Part shown: piece by piece, positions 1-4,850 of the stretch
Layout: the number at the start of each line of letters is the position of its first letter
How positions within the stretch are numbered: position 1 is the first letter of the stretch
Origin: Methanothrix sp.
Lineage (GTDB): Archaea; Halobacteriota; Methanosarcinia; Methanotrichales; Methanotrichaceae
Assembly (NCBI GenBank): GCA_012798025.1
Contig: JAAZNX010000215.1
Coordinates: forward strand, 1 to 5,248
Direction of reading: 5' to 3'
Length of the DNA stretch: 5,248 nt
Program-made: the position numbers and the translations under genes
The notes under the pieces: generated by a model
Seen by the model: the letters and a program-made list of their open reading frames with translations, nothing else
Database searches by the model: none
Told to the model about the DNA's origin: nothing

Positions 1-176
1 GCACTGGCATTGCGTGCCTCGACGCCCAGCACAACCGTTGCCATGTCAGGAACAGCACTGACTTTGCCCTCGCCCTGCACTATCAGCTTGGACACGTTAT
101 CCTCAGAGGCCGATACAGGAAAGTTCGCTGCAAGCAGAAGCATAAAGGCCAAAAGCATCGTATTTACTTTTTTCAT
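1..176 (-). CDS. Secreted SIMPL-domain (DUF541) protein, 5' part only
   Basis: This gene reads leftwards from an ATG at 176-174 and runs off the window edge, leaving 58 complete codons with no stop. The N-terminus looks like a signal peptide: two lysines at residues 2-3, a hydrophobic stretch at about residues 6-21, and a likely cleavage site after PVSA (residue 23). The mature part contains LIVQGEGKVSAVPDMATV (about residues 31-48), which matches the start of SIMPL/DUF541 domains, where a G-x-G turn is followed by a P-D-x-A motif. The family is secreted or envelope-associated and has no firmly established biochemical role, so I give no function beyond export. The start is supported by GGTGAT four bases upstream. 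It is divergent from the ABC ATPase. A complete family member would be roughly 230-250 residues, so most of this gene lies outside the window. The signal peptide and domain assignment are fairly sure; the cellular role is unknown. Confidence 0.82.
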   Translation of the reverse strand, partial: MKKVNTMLLAFMLLLAANFPVSASEDNVSKLIVQGEGKVSAVPDMATVVLGVEARNAS

Positions 177-179
177 AAA

Positions 180-185
180 ATCACC
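180..185 (-). promoter_or_regulatory. Ribosome binding site of the SIMPL gene
   Basis: On the minus strand GGTGAT precedes the ATG by three to four bases. It pairs with the archaeal 16S rRNA 3' end (AUCACCUCC) and fixes the start codon of the SIMPL gene. Confidence 0.6.
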
Positions 186-207
186 ATTATAGAATCAGAT
201 CGAACAG

Positions 208-215
208 CTTTAAAG
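208..215 (-). promoter_or_regulatory. Possible TATA element for the SIMPL gene
   Basis: CTTTAAAG lies about 25 bp before the expected minus-strand transcription start (near 187), which would give a leader of about 10 nt carrying the GGTGAT site. The element is palindromic and a weak match to the archaeal TATA consensus, so this is a positional inference. Confidence 0.3.
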
Positions 216-272
216 ATTATGGTAGTATTTGGAGCCCACAGCGAGATTTGGACTTTGCGCCTTTTCATGAAT

Positions 273-288
273 AGAAAGATCTATACAT
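273..288 (+). promoter_or_regulatory. BRE/TATA promoter of the ABC ATPase gene, probably leaderless
   Basis: A purine-rich BRE-like stretch (AGAAAGAT, 273-280) is followed by the TATA-like CTATACAT (281-288). In archaea transcription starts about 25 bp after the TATA centre, which predicts a start near 310, almost on the ATG at 312. No Shine-Dalgarno sequence precedes that ATG, and an in-frame TGA lies directly before it (309-311). A leaderless mRNA fits all three observations. The rest of 193-311 shows no gene. Confidence 0.45.
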
Positions 289-311
289 TACCGGCCTGAT
301 TATGAGCTTGA

Positions 312-1070
312 ATGGCACTGCTGGAGATCAAGGGCTTAAACAAGCTCTTTTCCTCGGACGGCAAGGAGATGGAGGCCCTGCACAACATCAATTTGAGCAT
401 CGAAGAGAATGAGTTCGTATGCTTCATAGGCCCATCCGGATGCGGCAAGACCACCCTTCTCAGGATCATTGCGGGGCTGGAGGAGCCGAGTTCTGGCACA
501 GTGACACTGGCAGGAGATCCGATAAAAGGGCCTGGTCCAGAGAGGGGTATGGTCTTCCAGGAATACTCATTGTTCCCGTGGCGAACTGTCCTGGACAATG
601 TTGTCTTCGGCCTGGAGCTGAAAGGCGTTCCGGCTGCCGAGCGTCAGGCCAAAGGCAGGCAGTATCTTAAAATGGTGGGCCTGGAGCGCTTTGAGGCCCG
701 CTATCCTCATGAGCTATCTGGGGGCATGAAACAGCGTGTAGCCATCGCGCGTGCTCTTGTCAATGATCCCCGGGCCATTCTCATGGACGAGCCCTTCGGA
801 GCCCTGGATGCCCAGACTCGCAACATCATGCAGTCGGAGCTGCTGCGCATTTGGGAGGAGAAGAGAAAGACAGTGGTCTTCGTGACCCACAGTGTAGATG
901 AGGCCATCTACCTTGCAGATCGCATTGTTATAATGTCTGCGCGCCCGGGCAGGATCAAAGACATAATCGAGATTCACCTGCCCCGCCCCAGGAACAGAAC
1001 CAGCTCCGAGGTCAACCAGATCCGTGACCGCATACTTTGTGATCTACGCTCCGAGATCGTCACCATATGA
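312..1070 (+). CDS. ABC transporter ATP-binding protein, nitrate/sulfonate/taurine type
   Basis: This is the cytoplasmic ATPase of an importer and would energise uptake by docking on a membrane permease dimer. All ATPase motifs are intact in the 252 residues: Walker A GPSGCGKTT (40-48), Q-loop Q83 in MVFQEYSLFPW, signature LSGGMKQR (135-142), Walker B ending AILMDEP (155-161), D-loop GALD (163-166) and switch histidine H193 in FVTHSVDEA. The FPW segment after the Q-loop and the LPRPRNR tail (about residues 224-230) are typical of the SsuB/TauB/NrtD group. The substrate cannot be read from the ATPase alone. The ATG at 312 is the only start near the conserved N-terminus because a stop codon immediately precedes it. 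No permease or substrate-binding gene lies beside it: the neighbours are a divergent SIMPL gene and egsA, so its partners must be encoded outside the window. Confidence 0.9.
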   Translation: MALLEIKGLNKLFSSDGKEMEALHNINLSIEENEFVCFIGPSGCGKTTLLRIIAGLEEPSSGTVTLAGDPIKGPGPERGMVFQEYSLFPWRTVLDNVVFGLELKGVPAAERQAKGRQYLKMVGLERFEARYPHELSGGMKQRVAIARALVNDPRAILMDEPFGALDAQTRNIMQSELLRIWEEKRKTVVFVTHSVDEAIYLADRIVIMSARPGRIKDIIEIHLPRPRNRTSSEVNQIRDRILCDLRSEIVTI

Positions 1071-1082
1071 GTTGGATATAGC

Positions 1083-1090
1083 TTTATATG
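1083..1090 (+). promoter_or_regulatory. TATA box of egsA
   Basis: TTTATATG is close to the archaeal TATA consensus and sits in the 64-bp gap after the ABC ATPase. Transcription would start about 25 bp on, near 1110, giving a short leader that includes the GGTGAGG site. egsA is therefore probably transcribed independently of the ATPase gene. Confidence 0.5.
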
Positions 1091-1124
1091 CAAAGATCAC
1101 ATAACTGTACAGCCTGTTTTAGCT

Positions 1125-1131
1125 GGTGAGG
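1125..1131 (+). promoter_or_regulatory. Ribosome binding site that decides the egsA start
   Basis: GGTGAGG is a strong match to the archaeal anti-Shine-Dalgarno. It overlaps the upstream in-frame GTG (1126), which therefore is unlikely to be the start. The site is well placed, about 5 nt from the end of GGTGA, for the TTG at 1135. Confidence 0.5.
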
Positions 1132-1134
1132 CTG

Positions 1135-2184
1135 TTGGTCGGATCTAGATGGATGGAGCTTCCGCGAAAGGTTGCTGTGGGCGGCGGGGTTGTGATGGAG
1201 CTTCCTGACATCTGCAAAGATCTCAAGCTTCAGCCCCGTGCCGTCATCGTCACAGGCCCAAATACAGAGAAAGTGGTGGGCAGAACTATCTTCGAGCTGC
1301 TGGAGGACAGCGGTTTTCAGCCCGAGACCCTGGTCACCAGCGCTTCGAAGATGGATGAAGTGGAGCGTGCAATGGACCTGGCGCGTGAAATAGGCGCGGG
1401 TTTCCTCATCGGAGCTGGAGGGGGCAGATCGATAGACATAGCCAAGCTCGCCTCTGTGCGCGCGAACATTCCTTTCTTGTCCGTGCCAACGGCCGCTTCG
1501 CACGACGGCATCTGCTCTGCACAGGCATCTTTAACCTTAAACGGAGAGGCGACGTCCGTCCCAGCTCAAGCGCCCCTGGCCATTGTAGCAGACACAAAAA
1601 TAATATCGCGGGCGCCTGCCAGGCTGCTTGCAGCCGGATGTGGCGATATAATCTCAAATTACACGGCCATCCTTGACTGGAAGCTGGCATACAGGCTCAG
1701 AAACGAGGAATACAGCGAATATGCGTCTGCCCTCTCAGGTATGACTGCACAGATGATCGTAGAGCTTGCTCCCGGAATTAGACCAGGCCTTGAAGAATCC
1801 GCCAAGATTGTAGTAAAGGCACTCATATCAAGCAGCGTGGCCATGAGCATTGCGGGCTCATCTCGCCCAGCAAGCGGATCGGAGCACAAGTTTGCCCATG
1901 CCGTGAACCTCATCGCACCGGCAAGGGCCCTGCATGGCGAGCTGTGCGGCCTTGGCACAATTATCATGATGTATCTGCACGGAGGAGACTGGAAGATGAT
2001 CCGCACTGCTCTCTGCCAGGTTGGAGCGCCTACCGTGGCAGCTCAGCTGGGCCTTGATGCAGAGACTGTGATAGAGGCACTTATCTCGGCCCACAAGATT
2101 CGGCCTGATCGGTACACAATACTCGATACCGGCCTTAACCGTATGGCTGCTTCGAGAGCGGCCGAGGCCACAGGAATAATCTAA
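1135..2184 (+). CDS. egsA: sn-glycerol-1-phosphate dehydrogenase (NAD(P)+)
   Basis: EgsA reduces dihydroxyacetone phosphate to sn-glycerol 1-phosphate with NAD(P)H in the cytoplasm. This sets the stereochemistry of archaeal membrane lipids and is a hallmark of archaea. From the TTG start the protein is 349 residues, usual for the family. The N-terminus has the LPRKVAVGGG segment, and GAGGGRSIDIAK (93-104) is the dinucleotide-binding loop. SVPTAASHDGICS (116-128) is the conserved substrate/cofactor segment. The three metal (Zn2+) ligands expected for this iron-alcohol-dehydrogenase-like family are visible as D171 (GCGDIISN), H250 (GSEHKFAH) and H266 (LHGELCGLG). Three in-frame starts are possible: GTG 1126, TTG 1135 and ATG 1153. 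I chose TTG because GGTGAGG is correctly spaced for it; the ATG is the main alternative and all retain the conserved fold. It lies 64 bp after the ATPase stop, with its own TATA box. Confidence 0.95.
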   Translation: MVGSRWMELPRKVAVGGGVVMELPDICKDLKLQPRAVIVTGPNTEKVVGRTIFELLEDSGFQPETLVTSASKMDEVERAMDLAREIGAGFLIGAGGGRSIDIAKLASVRANIPFLSVPTAASHDGICSAQASLTLNGEATSVPAQAPLAIVADTKIISRAPARLLAAGCGDIISNYTAILDWKLAYRLRNEEYSEYASALSGMTAQMIVELAPGIRPGLEESAKIVVKALISSSVAMSIAGSSRPASGSEHKFAHAVNLIAPARALHGELCGLGTIIMMYLHGGDWKMIRTALCQVGAPTVAAQLGLDAETVIEALISAHKIRPDRYTILDTGLNRMAASRAAEATGII

Positions 2185-2206
2185 AAAAATAATTATAGAA
2201 TTATAA
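2185..2206 (+). promoter_or_regulatory. A/T-rich putative promoter before UPF0179-cofG
   Basis: The 41-bp gap after egsA starts with 22 bases that contain only one G. They include an A-run plus TAATT (2185-2194) and an inverted repeat TTATA-GAAT-TATAA (2193-2206). A TATA element in the first half would start transcription near 2213, just before the GAGGT site. Using the palindrome itself would put the start at the ATG and lose that site. The exact TATA position is unresolved. Confidence 0.35.
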
Positions 2207-2213
2207 TGAAGAA

Positions 2214-2218
2214 GAGGT
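2214..2218 (+). promoter_or_regulatory. Ribosome binding site of the UPF0179 gene
   Basis: GAGGT lies seven bases before the ATG at 2226 and pairs with the archaeal 16S rRNA 3' end. It supports that ATG as the start. Confidence 0.55.
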
Positions 2219-2225
2219 CGAAAAT

Positions 2226-2675
2226 ATGTCTGAAGCAACCACTCAAATCACTCTGATTGGAACGAAGCTGGCCAGCATAGGCATGGAATTTACCTTCGTG
2301 GGCGCAACTCCTGAATGCGAATCCTGCAAGCTAAGAAACACTTGCATAAACCTTGAGCCCCAACGGAGATATAGGGTTGTGGGAACACGCGGAGAGCTGA
2401 TTCACGAGTGCCCCATCCATGAGGCAGGCGTTCGCGCTGTGGAAGTGGCGGAGAGCCCCATAATTGCGGCCTTGGATTCCAGAAAAGCATTTCCAGGATC
2501 CAAGATCGTATTCGAGGCAGTAAAATGCGATGAGACGGACTGCAGCATGTACGAGATGTGCCATCCCACGGGGCTAAAGGATGGCGAGAGATACACAATC
2601 GTCGAGGTAGTGGGCGAGTCTCCTGAGGATTGTCCTCGTGGAAATGTCCTGAAGCTGGTGGAGCTCCGGCGCTAG
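2226..2675 (+). CDS. UPF0179 family cysteine-rich protein
   Basis: This is a 149-residue protein that I recognise as the archaeal UPF0179 family, whose function is not established. The most striking feature is eight cysteines in two sets of four: C31, C34, C40 and C62, then C101, C106, C112 and C136. Each set has a close trio, then an R-Y-x-[IV]-V strand (RYRVV at 48-52, RYTIV at 122-126), then a final cysteine followed by proline (CP at 62-63 and 136-137). The protein therefore looks like an internal duplication of a four-cysteine metal- or iron-sulfur-binding module. There is no signal peptide or membrane segment, so it should be cytoplasmic. Its TAG stop touches the ATG of cofG with no spacing, implying co-transcription and translational coupling. 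A role connected to the radical-SAM enzyme CofG is possible, but this is inference from position only. Confidence 0.88.
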   Translation: MSEATTQITLIGTKLASIGMEFTFVGATPECESCKLRNTCINLEPQRRYRVVGTRGELIHECPIHEAGVRAVEVAESPIIAALDSRKAFPGSKIVFEAVKCDETDCSMYEMCHPTGLKDGERYTIVEVVGESPEDCPRGNVLKLVELRR

Positions 2676-3665
2676 ATGCAAAGCCTCACTTACTCTCGAA
2701 ATGTCTTCCTGTCTGTAACGGACCTATGCAAAAACCGCTGTGGTTATTGCTCTTTCCGACGTGATATTGACGAAGCCCATTTAGTCAAAAGACACGAGGC
2801 TTTTCGCCTTCTCGCCCGTGCTGCAGAGGAGGACTGCAGCGAAGCGCTCTTTTGTCTTGGAGAAAGGCCATGGGAAGTGCCGGGTTTCTCCAGACTCCTG
2901 AATGATGCTGGTGTATCAGATCTCCTGGATTACCTGGTGGAACTTTGCGAGCTTGCAATAGAGCTCGGGTTACTTCCACATACAAATGCAGGAGTTCTGG
3001 AAAACGGTGCCCTTCGGCGTCTGCAGCCTTACAATGCATCAATGGGGCTGATGCTGGAGACCGTCGCCACTGTGCCAGCTCACGATCGCTCTCCTGGAAA
3101 AAATCCAGATGTCAGGCTAGACCACATCGCCAGGGCCGGCAGGCTGAAGATCCCCTTCACCACAGGAATATTGGTTGGCATCGGCGAGAGCTGGGCTGAT
3201 AGAGAGAGGTCTTTGATGGCTATTGCAGATCTTCACAGGGCTTATGGTCACATTCAGGAGGTGATAGTCCAGCCGCTTGATCCAAAACCTGGTACAGCGC
3301 TGGCCGACTCGCAAGCTCCAAGCATGCAGGAGCTGTGTTCAGTTGTTAGAATGGCCCGGCAAATTCTGCCGAGCGATGTGGCTGTGCAGGTTCCTCCAAA
3401 CCTCGTCAATCCTCTGCCTCCAGTAGAGGCAGGTGCAAATGATCTTGGGGGGTTGAGCCCATTGACTCTTGACAGGATAAATCCCGACCGGCCATGGCCA
3501 TCTCTTGAGGAGCTGAGAGCATGCCTCAAGGGCTACGCACTAAAGGAGCGATTGCCGGTTTATCCCCAGTTTATCCGGCGTGGCTGGCATGGCGCAAAGA
3601 CCAGAGATCTGGTTGCAGCCCTGGCTGGAGAGGACGGGCTTAGGGAGAAAAAGTATATCTTCTAG
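2676..3665 (+). CDS. cofG: FO synthase subunit CofG (7,8-didemethyl-8-hydroxy-5-deazariboflavin synthase subunit 1)
   Basis: CofG is a cytoplasmic radical S-adenosylmethionine enzyme. It cyclises the CofH product (a tyrosine-derived group joined to a ribityl-aminouracil) to FO, the deazaflavin chromophore of coenzyme F420. The 329-residue protein begins with the family opening [22 protein letters not shown]. Its CxxxCxxC cluster ligands are C18, C22 and C25, which bind the [4Fe-4S] cluster used to cleave SAM. Further family signatures are LGERPWEV (about 61-68), HTNAGVL (about 102-108), [27 protein letters not shown] (about 161-172), [16 protein letters not shown] (about 192-207) and the C-terminal [20 protein letters not shown]. 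Length and motifs indicate an intact enzyme. The start directly follows the UPF0179 stop and has no clear ribosome binding site of its own, consistent with coupled translation. The partner gene cofH is not in the window, while cofD lies further along the same strand. Confidence 0.95.
   Translation: MQSLTYSRNVFLSVTDLCKNRCGYCSFRRDIDEAHLVKRHEAFRLLARAAEEDCSEALFCLGERPWEVPGFSRLLNDAGVSDLLDYLVELCELAIELGLLPHTNAGVLENGALRRLQPYNASMGLMLETVATVPAHDRSPGKNPDVRLDHIARAGRLKIPFTTGILVGIGESWADRERSLMAIADLHRAYGHIQEVIVQPLDPKPGTALADSQAPSMQELCSVVRMARQILPSDVAVQVPPNLVNPLPPVEAGANDLGGLSPLTLDRINPDRPWPSLEELRACLKGYALKERLPVYPQFIRRGWHGAKTRDLVAALAGEDGLREKKYIF
3646..3660 (+). promoter_or_regulatory. BRE/TATA-like promoter inside the 3' end of cofG
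   Basis: AGAAAAA (purine-rich, BRE-like) followed by GTATATCT lies in the last codons of cofG. Starting about 25 bp after the TATA centre, transcription would begin near 3681, four or five bases before the GTG of the small membrane protein, which lacks a good ribosome binding site. The lysine-rich AAA/AAG codons here are also explained by coding, so the match could be chance. Confidence 0.3.
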
Positions 3666-3685
3666 GGCCGTGACTTGCTAAGTTC

Positions 3686-3865
3686 GTGAATAAGAATTGG
3701 ATTGAGATTGGCATAAGCACAGGGCTCGTGCTTCTCATGATAGCGTTCATTCTCGGGGCACAAATAGTCATGCCCGCGGAACTCAGGTCGTCCTGTTTCG
3801 CACTGACCGTCTTGTTATTCATGATTGCTATGGGCCTTGCAGGCATGAAGCTCGTGGATATTTAG
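3686..3865 (+). CDS. Small membrane protein with two predicted transmembrane helices (59 aa)
   Basis: This short open frame starts with GTG, ends with TAG and lies between cofG and sepF. It fills most of the 252-bp gap between those genes. I do not recognise the family. The translation is MNKNWIEIG at the front, then a hydrophobic stretch at about residues 9-29 (with LVLLMIAFILG at 14-24), a short polar turn PAELRSS (30-36), and a second hydrophobic stretch at about residues 37-53 (including LTVLLFMIAMGLAG at 40-53), ending KLVDI. That is the pattern of a two-helix hairpin in the cytoplasmic membrane. A TGA five codons upstream (3671-3673) leaves GTG 3686 as the only start before the first helix. 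Its ribosome binding site is poor (GTGA, 12 nt away), so a near-leaderless transcript is possible. The role is unknown; a link to the neighbouring membrane-anchor gene sepF would be speculation. That it is coding rests on the hydrophobic pattern and a lack of overlap with other genes. Confidence 0.6.
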   Translation: MNKNWIEIGISTGLVLLMIAFILGAQIVMPAELRSSCFALTVLLFMIAMGLAGMKLVDI

Positions 3866-3875
3866 AGACGGTAGA

Positions 3876-3887
3876 TATAAATATAAT
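3876..3887 (+). promoter_or_regulatory. TATA box of the sepF-zpr1-cofD run
   Basis: TATAAATATAAT follows the stop of the small membrane gene by about 10 bp. It is the strongest TATA-like sequence in the window. Transcription would start near 3905, giving a leader of about 10-13 nt before the sepF ATG. A weak AAGGGG (3905-3910) precedes that ATG. Confidence 0.55.
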
Positions 3888-3917
3888 AATACACATTTTC
3901 CTTCAAGGGGTTTCTAG

Positions 3918-4283
3918 ATGGCAGGGTTTCTGGAAAAGCTCAAAGCTATAGGTAAGATGGGAGAGGAAGATTACTCTGATATAGATCTGGGCCAGTTCGA
4001 GGAAGCGGGCAGCTCCCAGGAGATCATCCTGAGGGTAGCGGAACTGGGGAAGATCGATGTCCTTCCGGAGATCAAGCAGGAAATCTACGCAGGGAATATA
4101 ATCCTAGTGGACATAGCAGGATTGAAACGGGATAAGGCAGCCTTGGATAGGGCCATTGGGGAGCTGAAGAAAGCGGCTGATGATGTCTCTGGAGATATTG
4201 CAGGCATAGGCGACGACCTCGTGGTCCTGGTGCCAAATGGAATAAGGATAGACCGCGAGAAGGTTGTCGGAGGTAAAGATTGA
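3918..4283 (+). CDS. sepF: Archaeal cell division protein SepF
   Basis: SepF is the membrane anchor of FtsZ in archaea. It binds FtsZ filaments through its C-terminal core and the membrane through an N-terminal amphipathic helix. This 121-residue protein fits that plan. MAGFLEKLKAIGK (1-13) alternates hydrophobic and basic residues like a membrane-targeting helix. An acidic linker follows (about 15-31), then an alpha/beta core from about residue 34 to 116: ILRVAELGKIDVLPEIKQEI, then NIILVDIAGL (60-69), a lysine-rich helix (70-87), and the family's closing GIGDDLVVLVPNGIRI (96-111). The ATG at 3918 is the natural start, since the targeting helix begins there. A strong TATA box lies upstream. 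The final codons overlap the TTG start of zpr1, so the two are probably translationally coupled. No ftsZ gene is present in the window. Confidence 0.9.
   Translation: MAGFLEKLKAIGKMGEEDYSDIDLGQFEEAGSSQEIILRVAELGKIDVLPEIKQEIYAGNIILVDIAGLKRDKAALDRAIGELKKAADDVSGDIAGIGDDLVVLVPNGIRIDREKVVGGKD
4269..4274 (+). promoter_or_regulatory. Ribosome binding site that fixes the TTG start of zpr1
   Basis: GGAGGT is an essentially perfect Shine-Dalgarno sequence inside the last codons of sepF. It sits five bases before TTG 4280, and no ATG or GTG is available before the zinc-finger cysteines. Confidence 0.7.
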
Positions 4284-4849
4284 GATTAACAACAGCTGGT
4301 GATTGTCCCGTCTGCAATCGCCAAATGCAGTTCACCTGGGAGACCCAGGAGATACCCTACTTTGGAGAGGCTATGGTCATCGCAGGCGTTTGCACATGCG
4401 GATTTAGGCACAGCGATACCATTTTATTAGGTCAAAATGAGCCTGCGCGCTTCACTTTGCAGGTAACAGATCCTGATGACATGGACGCCAGGGTGATTCG
4501 ATCCTCCAGCGGCACAATTCGCGTTCCTGAGCTTGGCGTGGATGTTGAGCCGGGGCACGCATCCGAGTCCTACGTCTCCAATGTGGAGGGCGTCCTGTCC
4601 AGGATCGAGGATGTAGTTAACTTTGCCACCCGGTCGGCGCGAGATGCGGGCAGCGTTGAGGGCGCCAGGAGGGGCGAGAGGATCCTTGAGAACATCGCAC
4701 TTGCGCGACAAGGCAGGTTCAAGCTGACAGTCATACTGGAGGATCCCCTTGGAAATAGCGCCATCGTTTCGGATAAGGCTGTTCGATCTGTGCTCAGCGC
4801 AGAAGAGGCCGAAGGCCTGAAGACGGGCATGCTCATATTGGATGTATGA
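4280..4849 (+). CDS. ZPR1 zinc finger domain protein (archaeal, single-domain)
   Basis: This 189-residue protein is a single ZPR1 module; eukaryotic ZPR1 has two. Eukaryotic ZPR1 binds translation elongation factor eEF1A and is now known as its folding chaperone. An equivalent role with archaeal EF-1alpha is inferred, not shown. The N-terminal zinc ribbon has C9-P-V-C12, then EIPYFGEAMVIAG (24-36) and a second knuckle C38-T-C40-G-F-R. That second pair is spaced CxC, whereas the classical ZPR1 finger has CxxC. The rest is the ZPR1 beta-rich domain, with SGTIRVPELGVDVEPG (about 76-91) and a VEGVLSRIEDV helix (about 100-110), followed by FKLTVILEDPLGNSAI (about 149-164). Translation starts at TTG 4280, overlapping the sepF stop (TTGA) and preceded by GGAGGT. 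cofD follows after a single base. Family assignment is firm. Confidence 0.9.
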   Translation: MRLTTAGDCPVCNRQMQFTWETQEIPYFGEAMVIAGVCTCGFRHSDTILLGQNEPARFTLQVTDPDDMDARVIRSSSGTIRVPELGVDVEPGHASESYVSNVEGVLSRIEDVVNFATRSARDAGSVEGARRGERILENIALARQGRFKLTVILEDPLGNSAIVSDKAVRSVLSAEEAEGLKTGMLILDV

Positions 4850-4850
4850 G

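Noticed and set aside
10..192. Plus-strand 60-codon open frame at the left edge
   Set aside because: It is antisense to the SIMPL gene, whose signal peptide, G-x-G/P-D-x-A motif and ribosome binding site are convincing; the plus-strand product is Ser/Thr-rich with no recognisable features.
1084..1503. Minus-strand 139-codon open frame over the start of egsA
   Set aside because: Histidine- and serine-rich product with no family resemblance, antisense to the conserved EgsA N-terminal domain.
2193..2206. TTATA-GAAT-TATAA as an intrinsic terminator of egsA
   Set aside because: The stem is only five A/T pairs and is not followed by a T-run; archaeal termination usually depends on T-runs, so a promoter reading is more likely.
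1858..2238. Minus-strand 126-codon open frame over the end of egsA
   Set aside because: Antisense to the conserved metal-binding part of EgsA and to the promoter region of UPF0179, with no supporting motif.
3640..3846. Minus-strand 68-codon open frame between cofG and sepF
   Set aside because: It overlaps the end of cofG and the two-helix membrane frame on the opposite strand; its product is a featureless mix, while the plus-strand frame has a coherent membrane pattern.
3891..3900. Short T-run as a terminator before sepF
   Set aside because: Only four consecutive T residues, and it lies downstream of the sepF TATA box close to the expected transcription start, so it is not convincing as a terminator.
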